Positions 53,683-62,672 of a stretch of 64,000 nucleotides of DNA are shown here, piece by piece (the stretch's first letter is position 1; each line of letters opens with the position of its first letter). The stretch covers positions 2,046,001 through 2,110,000 of the forward strand of contig NZ_AP018439.1 of the NCBI RefSeq assembly GCF_009937955.1, written 5' to 3'. The DNA comes from Undibacterium sp. KW1 (GTDB taxonomy: Bacteria; Pseudomonadota; Gammaproteobacteria; Burkholderiales; Burkholderiaceae_D). The notes beneath the pieces were generated by a model. It did not search any database, had not been told where the DNA came from, and was given only the letters and a program-made list of their open reading frames with translations. The translations under genes were made by a program, and so were the position numbers.

Positions 53683-53979
53683 ATGCAGACGACAAAGGAA
53701 GCGGTTTGCAAACAGGAGCCAGGCATCATCATCCCTGTCGTCAACTTCAGCAAGTGTGAAGGCAAGGCTGATTGCGTGCCAGTTTGTCCGGAAAACGTGT
53801 TTGAAATTCGCCGCATTGCCGCCGAAGACTATAAGCAACTGGGCTTGCTGGCACAACTCAAGCAAAGAGTACATGGCATGAAGGTAGCCTATACTCCCAA
53901 TGCCGATGCCTGTCGCGCCTGCGGCTTGTGCGTGACGGCTTGCCCGGAAAAGGCAATTACTTTGCGGCGCTCAACATAA
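53683..53979 (+). CDS. Two-cluster [4Fe-4S] ferredoxin-type protein
   Basis: A 98-residue electron carrier from ATG 53683, one base after the previous stop. The first cluster motif is CEGKADCVPVCPENVF (altered spacing after the first Cys), the second CRACGLCVTACPEKAI (CxxCxxCxxxCP). About 40 residues separate them. The longer open frame from 53569 lies inside the preceding gene. The redox partner is not evident from the neighbourhood. Confidence 0.85.
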   Translation: MQTTKEAVCKQEPGIIIPVVNFSKCEGKADCVPVCPENVFEIRRIAAEDYKQLGLLAQLKQRVHGMKVAYTPNADACRACGLCVTACPEKAITLRRST

Positions 53980-54091
53980 GGGAAGTACGCATATTTAAGT
54001 GAGGCCCACACGGATGTTTTAAAATAGTCATTTGAGCAGGCATAACAGATACCTGCATTCCATCACTCTGCATTGCCGGAGAGGAGTATTG

Positions 54092-54571
54092 ATGACTATT
54101 GTAATTCGTGAGGCCGGGCCTGCTGATCTTGAAGAAGTCCTGCAACTGCGCATGCGCCTGTTCGACAAGCTGGTCGATTTTAATAATGGCAAAGGTGTCG
54201 ATGAAGATTTGTTGAAATCGACCAGAGCCTACTTCAGCGATGCCTTGCAAAGCGGCGCTTGCAAAACCTGGGTAGCCGAGGCAGATGGGCGTCTAGTTGC
54301 CTGCGGCTCACTCGCCATCTTCATCCGTCCACCGTATCCGGGTAACGTGGCAGGTAAGGATGCTTATCTGCTCAATATGTACACCATGGCAGAATATCGC
54401 AAGCAAGGCCTGGCCAGAAAGATATTGCAACAGGCCATGCAGTATGCCCGTGAACAGGGCTTTGCAACAATCTGGCTACATGCCACTGAAGATGGGCAGG
54501 CTTTATATGCGTCCGAAGGGTTTGAGCCGTCGGCCAAATACATGGAATGGGAAGTCGGGGCGGGAGTATAA
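54092..54571 (+). CDS. GNAT-family N-acetyltransferase
   Basis: A 159-residue acetyl-CoA-dependent transferase from ATG 54092 (GAGGAG upstream). The GNAT core is visible: LLNMYTMAEYRKQGLARKILQQAM (acetyl-CoA-binding loop RKQGLA) and the C-terminal IWLHATEDGQALYASEGF. The substrate is unknown. It ends two bases before the start proposed for the AraC-type gene. Confidence 0.88.
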   Translation: MTIVIREAGPADLEEVLQLRMRLFDKLVDFNNGKGVDEDLLKSTRAYFSDALQSGACKTWVAEADGRLVACGSLAIFIRPPYPGNVAGKDAYLLNMYTMAEYRKQGLARKILQQAMQYAREQGFATIWLHATEDGQALYASEGFEPSAKYMEWEVGAGV

Positions 54572-54573
54572 AC

Positions 54574-55533
54574 TTGAGCCAGCTTCCAACGAGGAAAAAT
54601 GCACAGGCATCCCAGCATCAGTCTCATTACCAGGCGCGCATGCACAGGGTGCTGGAACATATAGACCGTCACCTTGATCAGCCACTTGATCTGGAGGCGC
54701 TGGCCGGGGTCGCACATTTTTCACCGTATCATTTCCACCGCCTGTTTGCTGCCTGGATGGGCGAACGCCTGGGCGACTATGTGCGTCGTCGCCGTCTGGA
54801 AGCCGCAGCATTTCGCCTGTTTGCGCAAGCTGGTACACCCGTGCTTGAGATTGCCTTGTCAGTCGGCTTTGGTTCGGCAGAGGCATTTACGCGTGCCTTC
54901 AAAGATCGGTTTGCTTATACGCCAGCGGCTTGGCGGCAATATCAAATTGATTTGCAGCGTGCAAATAGCAAGAATAATCAAGTGGTAAGCAATAATGATC
55001 AGGTCCAGTCTTATGCGTCCTTTCATAATGGGGTCTCTTCCAGTTTAAAACAGGTGGCCAGCATGGACGTCAAATTAATTCACAGAGAACCAGTCAATAT
55101 CGCTTACCTGCGCCACATAGGGCCTTATGGCGCAGATGTCGGCCGCTTCTGGGCAGAGGTTGTGTCACCGTGGATGGCAACACATAATCTGTTCACAAGG
55201 GCGCGCTATGGCATTAGTCATGACGACCCCAGCATTACTGATCCGGCGCTTTGCCGTTATGATGCAGGAGCTGAACTGCCAGAAAATGCCCCCGTACCCG
55301 GAAATGCCTTGCTGACCAGCATACCCGGTGGCGAATATGCATCACTGCACTTCGAAGGTAGAAGCGCTGAAATCGGTGAAACCTGGGCTGCCCTCCTGCG
55401 CGACTGGTTACCTGCAAGCGGCTATCAGATCGATGCCCGCCCCTGCTTTGAATACTATTCACCCGATGCCTGTTTTGACCCGGAAACCGGCATCTTTGAC
55501 TGCGATATCTGCATCCCGGTTATTCCTCTTTGA
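54574..55533 (+). CDS. AraC-family regulator with GyrI-like effector domain
   Basis: A 319-residue transcription factor. The N-terminal AraC DNA-binding domain (about 15-120) has DLEALAGVAHFSPYHFHRLFAAWMGE and ALSVGFGSAEAFTRAFKDRFAYTPAAWR. The C-terminal GyrI/BmrR-type small-molecule domain (about 165-319) has PVNIAYLRHIGPYGADVG and PGGEYASLHFEG. TTG 54574 is chosen because GGGAG lies 8 bases upstream; a frame from ATG 54547 overlaps the GNAT gene. ATG 54640 is too late for the first HTH helix. Confidence 0.88.
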   Translation: MSQLPTRKNAQASQHQSHYQARMHRVLEHIDRHLDQPLDLEALAGVAHFSPYHFHRLFAAWMGERLGDYVRRRRLEAAAFRLFAQAGTPVLEIALSVGFGSAEAFTRAFKDRFAYTPAAWRQYQIDLQRANSKNNQVVSNNDQVQSYASFHNGVSSSLKQVASMDVKLIHREPVNIAYLRHIGPYGADVGRFWAEVVSPWMATHNLFTRARYGISHDDPSITDPALCRYDAGAELPENAPVPGNALLTSIPGGEYASLHFEGRSAEIGETWAALLRDWLPASGYQIDARPCFEYYSPDACFDPETGIFDCDICIPVIPL

Positions 55534-55647
55534 TATGCCTCTCTGAGGCAGCCTTATGACCTGAGTCAGGTCGCGACAATTCTTTGCATGCTCAACGGCA
55601 CATTGCTGCCGCTGCATTTTTGCGCCCATTTTTTGGAGTTCACGAAT

Positions 55648-56748
55648 ATGATGTCACTTCTTCGCTACTGCTTAACATCCTTGATTTTACTTGCTGCGAG
55701 CAGCCTCTTTGTCATGGCCGCCGGGGCGGAGCACAAACCCTATCCCGTAGGTTTGAAGCTGGTGCAATATGAAGATGCCAGTCGCATGGCCTGGGCAGGT
55801 AATAAAGCGCGACCCCTGGCAACGGCAATCTGGTATCCGGCTCAGGCTGGTACGGTAGAAAAAGACTGGAACGTGGCTATCTTCAAGGCGGGCCGCAATG
55901 CGATAGGTGCACCCATGCTGCACACAGCCGGGAAATTGCCCTTGATCCTGCTCTCACATGGCACGGGGGGCTCGGCAGCCTCCATCGCCTGGTTCGCCGA
56001 GAGCCTGGCAGCACACGGCTATATAGTCGCCGCCGTCAATCATCACGGTAATACCGGGTATGAAGAGCATACCCGGCTCGAAGGCTTTGTCGTCTGGTGG
56101 GACAGGCCGCATGATTTGTCAGTACTCATCGACAAGTTGCTGGCAGACCCTGCCATAGGCCCTGGTATTGATACCCAGCGCATTGCCGTAGCAGGTTTTT
56201 CTATCGGTGGCTATACCGCCCTGGCCAGTGTAGGTGGCCGGATCAGTTATGCGCAATGGCAAGAATTTTGCGGCAAATACGCAAGCAACCCAAATTGCAC
56301 ATTGCCTCCAGAAGCCAAATTCAGCCATGAAGACTTGCAGACGCTGCTTGAAGAAAACCAGCGTGTCAAAGCTGAGATTGCCAAATCTGGCGCAGACTAC
56401 AGCGACAGCCGGATCAAGGCCGCCTATGCCATGGCACCTGTCTTGGGCAGGGTAGTGACAAAAGACAGCATGGCTGCCATCAAAGTCTCTGTACGTATCG
56501 TGGTGGGTGCAGCTGATGATCAGGCTATTCCTGAATTTAATGCTCAGGTCTATGCAGCAAATATCGCTAGCAGCAGCCTGCTGACACTGCCTGCAGTAAC
56601 CCACTATGCTTTTTTGGCAGAGTGCAATATGCTAGGCAAACTGGCGGTGCGCCAGGTTTGTGTAGATCCTGCCGGGTTTGAACGTACTGCCATCCATCAG
56701 CAAGTAGCAGCAGATGCCAGGAAATTTTTTGACGACAAGCTGCGGTAG
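55648..56748 (+). CDS. Secreted alpha/beta-hydrolase (dienelactone-hydrolase / PAF-acetylhydrolase-like)
   Basis: A 366-residue hydrolase from ATG 55648 (GGAG upstream) with signal segment MMSLLRYCLTSLILLAASSLFVMAAG. ATAIWYPAQ is followed by LPLILLSHGTGGSA (oxyanion region), nucleophile elbow IAVAGFSIGGYTALA and a late catalytic His in VTHYAFLAEC. The substrate is unknown. An upstream in-frame ATG (55588) would hide the signal peptide. Confidence 0.87.
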   Translation: MMSLLRYCLTSLILLAASSLFVMAAGAEHKPYPVGLKLVQYEDASRMAWAGNKARPLATAIWYPAQAGTVEKDWNVAIFKAGRNAIGAPMLHTAGKLPLILLSHGTGGSAASIAWFAESLAAHGYIVAAVNHHGNTGYEEHTRLEGFVVWWDRPHDLSVLIDKLLADPAIGPGIDTQRIAVAGFSIGGYTALASVGGRISYAQWQEFCGKYASNPNCTLPPEAKFSHEDLQTLLEENQRVKAEIAKSGADYSDSRIKAAYAMAPVLGRVVTKDSMAAIKVSVRIVVGAADDQAIPEFNAQVYAANIASSSLLTLPAVTHYAFLAECNMLGKLAVRQVCVDPAGFERTAIHQQVAADARKFFDDKLR

Positions 56749-56855
56749 TTTGCGCTTATTGCTGATACCTGGTTAAGCTGATTTAAACGGCAGGGCATGA
56801 TACCGTTTTCCAAATCAAATCCTTGATATGAACCCTGCAATATGGTCCCGGTAAT

Positions 56856-57287
56856 ATGAGCCCTGTATTTCATTTCAGTTTTGAATGCCACTGGCGCAGC
56901 GCGCCGCTGGCTTATTGGGTGCATATACCTATAGCAGGGCAGCCAGACAGTTTTTTGCCTGCTGCGCCACCCTGCATACCGCACCGTGGCTATGCCGTTC
57001 TGCATGTGGAATTTGAACAGTTTGATCTGGTGTTCAGTGCGCCTGCACAACTCGATCATTTTATTGCCGTGCTATCGACCAAGCCCTTGCCCACATCTGG
57101 CCAACTGTCTGCCTTGCGTAATGCGCCGGTCGGGCCAAACGGACACTGGCTCAGCCGCCTGCCAGCGGCTTTGAAAGCACCACGCAAGCGGGGCAGGCTG
57201 GTACGGCTCATCAGCGAGATACGCAGCCTGGTCGTGGATAAGGAAAAGCCCGACAGGTTTGACTGGGAAAACCAGCACATCAAGTGA
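56856..57287 (+). CDS. Conserved-looking protein of unknown function
   Basis: A 143-residue soluble protein with no recognised domain. It starts MSPVFHFSFECHWRSAPLAYWVH, contains GYAVLHVEFEQFDLVFSAPAQLDHFIAVLSTKPLPT and ends in a basic, helical segment (ALKAPRKRGRLVRLISEIRS). Codon use resembles the neighbours, which supports a real gene. It converges on the antiporter gene. Confidence 0.65.
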   Translation: MSPVFHFSFECHWRSAPLAYWVHIPIAGQPDSFLPAAPPCIPHRGYAVLHVEFEQFDLVFSAPAQLDHFIAVLSTKPLPTSGQLSALRNAPVGPNGHWLSRLPAALKAPRKRGRLVRLISEIRSLVVDKEKPDRFDWENQHIK

Positions 57288-57449
57288 AGTATCGACAATC
57301 TTCACGAGCCTTTTGAATGATATCCAGCATTTCACAGGTTGGATAAATTTTTCAAATTACGAAGATGCTCAGGGCGCTGCAAAAGATGCCATTAAATAAA
57401 CTACATAAACTTAGCTGCAGTTGCCAGGACTACCATGGCATTCCATTGC

Positions 57450-59156
57450 TTAATGCCCGGCACCATCAGGCTTGAAGCGATTTACTATGTGCACTGCCAT
57501 GCCTTTTGCCAGTTCTTCTTCGCCATAAAAGACATCGCCTATCTCTTCCTTGCGCAAGAGTATGGATTCGTCTTCGCTATGCGTGCGCAACAAAACTTCA
57601 ATGCCAGGGTTCAGGGTACGGGCAGTTTTTGCCATTTGCCGTACATTCAGGGTATCTGGTGTTGCCACCACCAGCATCGCAGCATTGGTGATATGCGCCT
57701 GTATCAACACTGCCGGGTCGGCGGCATTACCAGAGACAGCAGCGATGCCTTTCTTACGCAAATCCTCTACCACTTCACGGTTCTGTTCAGCCACCACATA
57801 AGGGATGCCGCGCTCATCCATGGCCAGGGCAATACGGCGGCCAACTCTGCCATAACCGACTAACACTACCTGGCCTTCGAGATATTTACGCTCAGTCGTC
57901 ATCGGCAATTCAGCGTAAGGGTCTTGCCTTTGATCGAGTTCCCGCGCCAGATCAGAATGTGACAAGGCCCATTTCCTGATTGGCCCTATCAGCGCGAAAA
58001 GGAAAGAATTCAAGCCTATGGAAATCAGCACCCCCGCCAGTATCAAACTCATGCCCTCTTGCGGCAGCAAGCCCAGCGACAAACCCAAACCAGCCAGGAT
58101 GATGGAGAACTCACCAATCTGCCCCAGGCTTGCACCTATCGCCAGCGCCGTATTGAGTGGGTAACGTAACAAGATCACAAGCGCAGAAGAAGTAAAGAAG
58201 TTACCCAGTATGACAATCACCACCACGCAAAGCACGCGCAAAGGTTGTGCCATCAAAATCGCAGGGTCAAATACCATGCCCACCGACACAAAAAACAAAA
58301 CTGAAAACGCATCACGCAAGGGCAGTGATTCTTCCGCCGCACGATGGCTGAACTCTGACTCACGCATCACAGTACCAGCAAAGAATGCGCCCAGCGCAAA
58401 CGACACGCTGAATATCACAGCCGCACCATAAGCGATACCAATTGCAGATGCCACGACTGACAGCGTGAACAATTCACGCGAACCCGTACGCGCCACCTGC
58501 CACAACAGCCAGGGCAAAGCACGGCGGCCAACCACCAGCATCAAGGCAATAAAGGCAGACACCTGCAACAGGGTTTTACCTATCGTCATCCACAATGGCG
58601 TCGTACTCTCGACAACTGCAGTCGTGCTGCCCAACACACCTGCCAATGGCGGCAGCAACACCAAAACCAGCACCGTCACCATATCCTGCACCACCAGCCA
58701 ACCCACCGCGATGCGGCCATTCATGGTGCTCAGCAGATTGCGCGCTTCCAGTGACTTCAACAACACCACTGTACTGGCACAAGCCAGCGACAAACCAAAG
58801 ATCAATGAGCCACCCACACTCCAGGTCCACCACGACGCAATCGCCATGCCCACAGCCGTGGTAATCCCCATTTGCAATACAGCGCCAGGAATAGCAATGC
58901 GCCTCACCGCCAGCAAATCTACAGGCGAGAAATGCAAGCCCACCCCAAACATCAGCAACATGACGCCTATCTCTGACAACTGCGATGCAATATGTACGTC
59001 AGCCACATAGCCAGGTGTGGCAGGCCCAATCACTATCCCTGCCAGCAAATAGCCAACCAGGGCTGGCACCTTGATTTTCTCCGCAATAAAGCCAAGAACA
59101 AGCGCCCCTGCAAAAGCGGCTGCGACGGTAGTGATCAAAGAAATGCTGTGGTCCAT
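57450..59156 (-). CDS. ybaL: Monovalent cation:proton antiporter-2 family protein, YbaL/KefB type
   Basis: A 568-residue inner-membrane exchanger. About 12-13 membrane helices occupy residues 1-390 (GYLLAGIVIGPATPGYVAD, FGLSLACASTVVLLKSLE). A cytoplasmic TrkA-N/RCK NAD-binding domain (about 425-540) has VVLVGYGRVGRRIALAMDE and AVSGNAADPAVLIQ. It resembles E. coli YbaL (about 558 residues). The ion specificity and ligand are unknown. It is a single gene with no partner such as KefF nearby. Confidence 0.93.
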   Translation of the reverse strand: MDHSISLITTVAAAFAGALVLGFIAEKIKVPALVGYLLAGIVIGPATPGYVADVHIASQLSEIGVMLLMFGVGLHFSPVDLLAVRRIAIPGAVLQMGITTAVGMAIASWWTWSVGGSLIFGLSLACASTVVLLKSLEARNLLSTMNGRIAVGWLVVQDMVTVLVLVLLPPLAGVLGSTTAVVESTTPLWMTIGKTLLQVSAFIALMLVVGRRALPWLLWQVARTGSRELFTLSVVASAIGIAYGAAVIFSVSFALGAFFAGTVMRESEFSHRAAEESLPLRDAFSVLFFVSVGMVFDPAILMAQPLRVLCVVVIVILGNFFTSSALVILLRYPLNTALAIGASLGQIGEFSIILAGLGLSLGLLPQEGMSLILAGVLISIGLNSFLFALIGPIRKWALSHSDLARELDQRQDPYAELPMTTERKYLEGQVVLVGYGRVGRRIALAMDERGIPYVVAEQNREVVEDLRKKGIAAVSGNAADPAVLIQAHITNAAMLVVATPDTLNVRQMAKTARTLNPGIEVLLRTHSEDESILLRKEEIGDVFYGEEELAKGMAVHIVNRFKPDGAGH

Positions 59157-59507
59157 TCGGCTCCTTAAATTAAATCACACGCAATAACAGCGAGTGATAG
59201 AGGTTGAAGTGATTGAGTATTCGGACGCCATCATCTGCATGCGGCTTGCGGTGGGTGTTGCGGTATTCCATGTAGCGGCTGGGTAGCTGGGTAGCAAATA
59301 CTTCAAGCTATTTGAAGCAGAGCATACTTGGCTTTGTTAGTGCAGTGGGAAATACTAGAGCCAATATTGCTGTCGGTCAAGAAATTTGGCTCGGCCTTAT
59401 ACCGATATATGCTTATTCGAAAGCATACTTTTGATCATTATAAGCCTTCATACTGCAAGCAAAGTTCATAATACGAATATCGAAATAATCAAACTTTTGG
59501 AAAAACA
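59157..59507. other. Intergenic region at the edge of the accessory segment
   Basis: 351 bases between divergent genes. The sequence is A/T-rich in its second half. No gene, repeat or RNA is recognised. Confidence 0.4.
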
Positions 59508-59948
59508 ATGGGATCACTCTGGGGGCAAGTAACAACCTGCAATGCATGTGATTTTTTCTTTCAAAGCAATCACAGTGATTACATACGCGGATTCGCTCAC
59601 GGGATGCTGGGGTTTTTCGACGCAGTCTGTACTGAATGTCAGCAGCCCTATATCTTCCCGACCGAGAGCCCCAGGGGGCCAGGCGAAGCTGAATTGCTCG
59701 AATTAAGCACTTGCGTGCAGCAAGAACAGACGCGGCGACAGGCGAAAAAGAAAGTGCCAAAGGTCTGGAACTGCAAGGGTACAGGGCAGCATGTTTTGTT
59801 TGAGTCAGAATTGCGCGATGGCCGCTACCTGCCAGACCTGACTTGCATCAAGTGCGCAACAATTGAATCTATTGTGATTGAATTTGAAGAAGGCCAGCCT
59901 TGTCCTGCCTGCAAGCTTGGGATATTGCATTGTGGGCGATCTGTGTAA
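59508..59948 (+). CDS. Zinc-ribbon-type protein of unknown function
   Basis: A 146-residue protein with repeated CxxC pairs: CNAC (11-14), CTEC (41-44), then CIKC and CPAC near the C-terminus, suggesting one or two structural zinc sites. The middle is polar, with a basic patch (RRQAKKKVPKVWNCKG). I do not recognise a family. It opens the accessory segment that runs to the tRNA-Ser gene. Confidence 0.65.
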   Translation: MGSLWGQVTTCNACDFFFQSNHSDYIRGFAHGMLGFFDAVCTECQQPYIFPTESPRGPGEAELLELSTCVQQEQTRRQAKKKVPKVWNCKGTGQHVLFESELRDGRYLPDLTCIKCATIESIVIEFEEGQPCPACKLGILHCGRSV

Positions 59949-60000
59949 TGCTGCCTGCAGTATCCGTGCGAATATACAGGGTTATTCACATCTATGTAGC

Positions 60001-60531
60001 TTAGTTTTTGGGGTTCACGTCATCAATAATCTCAATTCGCGCTATGTCACCCTCGCAGCGGTGGATACGCACATGCAAGCCATTTTTCATTTGACCTCCG
60101 TCTGCAGTAGTTGTCTTATAGCCTGCAGTGTTGCCGGGACTTGGGTAAGCGAAATTCTCAGTGCCGATTTCGAAAGATTCTACCGATTCATATTTCGTAC
60201 TTTTACCAGGGACGAAATGCTCGATTGTTCCATCGGTTATTTCACATTGCCCTTTTTCATAGGCCGAACGGAGCTCTGCATAATCTGCATGGGCTCTCCT
60301 GGCATACGTCGCTGCGACAGCTAAACCTAAGGCAAATATAATGAATGGCAGGGCACGGTTTAGCTTGTCATAGAACCTGCTGAAAGCGTGTTCGGTCGAT
60401 ACTTTTTGCTTACGCAACATGTTACTAACAAGTTTAATGCTGCCTAGTACTACATAGAAAGCAACAGGCGTCCAATTTATATTGGACTGCCAACTCGCTT
60501 GAGTGATGTCGAAAACGACGGTTGAGGTCAT
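60001..60531 (-). CDS. Membrane protein of unknown function
   Basis: A 176-residue protein from ATG 60531 (AGGA upstream) with two hydrophobic segments (about 20-40 and 60-82). A soluble C-terminal part rich in charged residues follows and ends RIEIIDDVNPKN. The open frame extends to 60591 without a better start. It could be a small immunity or stress protein by context only. Confidence 0.6.
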   Translation of the reverse strand: MTSTVVFDITQASWQSNINWTPVAFYVVLGSIKLVSNMLRKQKVSTEHAFSRFYDKLNRALPFIIFALGLAVAATYARRAHADYAELRSAYEKGQCEITDGTIEHFVPGKSTKYESVESFEIGTENFAYPSPGNTAGYKTTTADGGQMKNGLHVRIHRCEGDIARIEIIDDVNPKN

Positions 60532-61220
60532 ATTTATCCTGGTGTGGCTGCCAATTTTTTTTGGCTCAATGCCGCATTGTATCAATATCAATAACGGACA
60601 CAGATTTCCGACGTGACCGGGCTAGCCAAGTACATTGGGAGGGCGGTGCTATGGGGTTTAGTAACTCAGCGGCGTTTTCGCATGCGCGAGAGGAGAGATA
60701 TTTTGCGGTAACATGCGTACGAATACGCGTAGCCATTCGTACCTATGCGGGTTTTCGCTCCAGAAGTACCGTTTTTTTTGCGATGGTCGCTCAGAGTAGT
60801 GAATCTTCCGGCACGTCGGACTTTGAACAGGCGTCATGATTAAAACCGGGCAAAGACTACAGGACATTAAGAATCGCGGTGCCGTAGAGGATATTTTCCA
60901 CAAGTATGGCATTGCCGTCAACAAACGCAATCAATGCAGCAAAAACTACACCCCCATAAGAACTGCATTCGCTGGCAGGATTTTGAATTTGCCTACCAGC
61001 CTGGATAGGTGCAAATTTGGGGCGCTATCCTCACCTGTGTTGGCTACCTAGATTGTTGATAGACTACGGTTAAATCGGCAATGACGCTCTTCCAGTTTCT
61101 AATCATTTCTAAATTTGAACTTGGGTCATTCTCACCAGTATCAAGTTTGTAATACTCGACGCAAGCCTCAGGTCCTGGGCGAGAGTGACCAGCTATACAG
61201 CGGGTGGTTGGATTAGCTGT
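60532..61220. other. Gene-poor 690-base stretch
   Basis: Short open frames on both strands here lack ribosome binding sites and recognisable products. It probably consists of decayed accessory DNA. No terminal repeats or transposase fragments are seen. Confidence 0.45.
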
Positions 61221-61448
61221 CTACGCAAATTCCCTGTAGCGATATAACCTGTGATCAGCACGCTGTTCAAATCCATCTGGCAACCAGCCTCTTGCGAGGA
61301 TTCTATCGGTGATCAACGCCATGTTTATGCCGATGGGGTCAAGTAGCGATTGGTGAACGGCCAGCGTAAAATCTTTGGGGAAACCATCGAAGGCTGCGAC
61401 GAGCGCGAGAGCTTCGTCAACAGTGCGAATTGGGATGATTTCGATCAT
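61221..61448 (-). CDS. Small protein of unknown function
   Basis: A 75-residue frame, MIEIIPIRTVDEALALVAAFDGF...RYREFA, with balanced, protein-like composition but a weak ribosome binding site. No family is recognised. It may be a real small gene or a remnant. Confidence 0.4.
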   Translation of the reverse strand: MIEIIPIRTVDEALALVAAFDGFPKDFTLAVHQSLLDPIGINMALITDRILARGWLPDGFEQRADHRLYRYREFA

Positions 61449-61547
61449 GTCGTATAAGGTATTTAAATTTTAGAAATGTTCAAGTAATCGAAAACGCAAA
61501 AGCAGGGGTTTCGTTTTCTGTGGAAACCGTGATGATACTTTTATCAA

Positions 61548-61800
61548 TCTGTTATGTCGCGCATAACGGGCTAAGTGGCCATAGAACCCCACTTCCAGCC
61601 CGTTACCGTCTGCCTTTGTTTTGAGGTGGGTTTGTGCGCAGTTTGTTGAACATGCTGGCTTTTTGCTTTTTGATGCGGGCTTGTTTGCCCCTGATATTTT
61701 TGCGTTGCTTGCGTGGTGCATAGGGCGTGCCGTCCGGGTTTTGTTGTTCCTGGATGCGGGTTTGTTGTTGGCGGCGCAGGTCTTGACTGCCATTTGAGGC
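61548..61800 (-). pseudogene. Phage tail-completion (gpS / virion-morphogenesis) gene remnant, frameshifted
   Basis: On the minus strand SQDLRRQQQTRIQEQQNPDG, then TPYAPRKQRK and KASMFNKLRT read in one frame. The expected continuation HLKTKADGNGLEVGFYGHLARYARHN is in another frame, so a frameshift lies near 61620-61650. This order matches Phage_tail_S-type proteins (NPDG-PYAPRK, MF-KLRT, EVGF-G--AR-AR). Both ends of the gene are missing. A shorter second copy lies at 63333-63404. Confidence 0.75.
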
Positions 61801-61834
61801 GTGTGCCGAGAAATTTAAGGGTGGTTTTTTAATT

Positions 61835-62149
61835 TCAATCGAGACGCTCCAGTAGCGCGGTAGCCCAGTCCTCCCAACTAGACTCCCCGAGCGAATCCTC
61901 GCGTGCGCCTGGATGGAATTGAAGCCACCAGTCTTTGATTTGGGCATATTCTTCGTGGGTAAGCCTGAAAGGAGACCAAGTTCCCATTCTCTGGTCTTGA
62001 TCACACGGATCGTAACCGACTAACAAGAACTCGTTTAGAAAATCTCTTGGAGGAAAAATCCCAGAGTTTTCTATTACGCCAAAAAAACCAAATAAGACCC
62101 TTGAGTTTTCGGCTAGCACCCTTTGGGCTTCATTAACTGCGCTGGACAT
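61835..62149 (-). CDS. Small acidic protein, possible immunity protein
   Basis: A 104-residue soluble protein rich in Trp and acidic residues (IKDWWLQFHPGAREDSLGES and the terminal WEDWATALLERLD). Size, acidity and setting next to phage debris and other orphan genes fit an immunity protein, but no family is recognised and no toxin gene adjoins it. Confidence 0.55.
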   Translation of the reverse strand: MSSAVNEAQRVLAENSRVLFGFFGVIENSGIFPPRDFLNEFLLVGYDPCDQDQRMGTWSPFRLTHEEYAQIKDWWLQFHPGAREDSLGESSWEDWATALLERLD

Positions 62150-62230
62150 GGTTATTAGGTGTCAGATGTGTTTTAATTTTTCAATTTGGTCAATTATAGT
62201 TGCAGTTACTCGTTAATAGGGGATAAAGAA

Positions 62231-62614
62231 ATGTCTTCGGAAAATATCATCCCAGAAAAAGAAGTTTTGCTGGAAGGTACTTTTGTTGGATTTGATGGGC
62301 GGGATCTGAAACCTTTTTTAATTGAAGGCGGGAAGGATGTCGAGGAAATATTGCTTTATAGTCGTGATGAACATATGGATGAACACTTTCGCAAAATCGG
62401 AGGGAAAGTATTCAAGATTCTTGACGAGAATTTCGTAACAGTGCTTAAAAGCACGATGTTTCCCTTATGTGGCAATTGCTACTCGTATGTGAACAAAGCT
62501 TCACTTAGAGGAATAGTCCGTCAAGAACATGAAGAAGCTGAATTTACGCTGGAAAAAATCTCAATGGCAAGAATCGTGGAAGATGAAGGGCGCGTGTTCG
62601 ATCTTGAGCTGTAG
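62231..62614 (+). CDS. Small protein of unknown function in the accessory cassette
   Basis: A 127-residue acidic soluble protein from ATG 62231 (GGGATAAAG upstream). It begins MSSENIIPEKEVLLEGTFVG and has CGNCYSYVNKASLRGIVRQ near residue 90. The frame continues upstream to 62186 but the ribosome binding site favours 62231. It may be another immunity-type protein; evidence is context only. Confidence 0.6.
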   Translation: MSSENIIPEKEVLLEGTFVGFDGRDLKPFLIEGGKDVEEILLYSRDEHMDEHFRKIGGKVFKILDENFVTVLKSTMFPLCGNCYSYVNKASLRGIVRQEHEEAEFTLEKISMARIVEDEGRVFDLEL

Positions 62615-62672
62615 AAGTTTTTGCGATGTTTCGCCGTTTAAAAAATTAAAATGGTTTTAAGTATGGACAATT

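Noticed and set aside
60522..61051. Short plus-strand frames (60522-60839 and 60836-61051) in the accessory segment
   Set aside because: Weak starts, no recognisable motifs and composition more like random sequence than protein.
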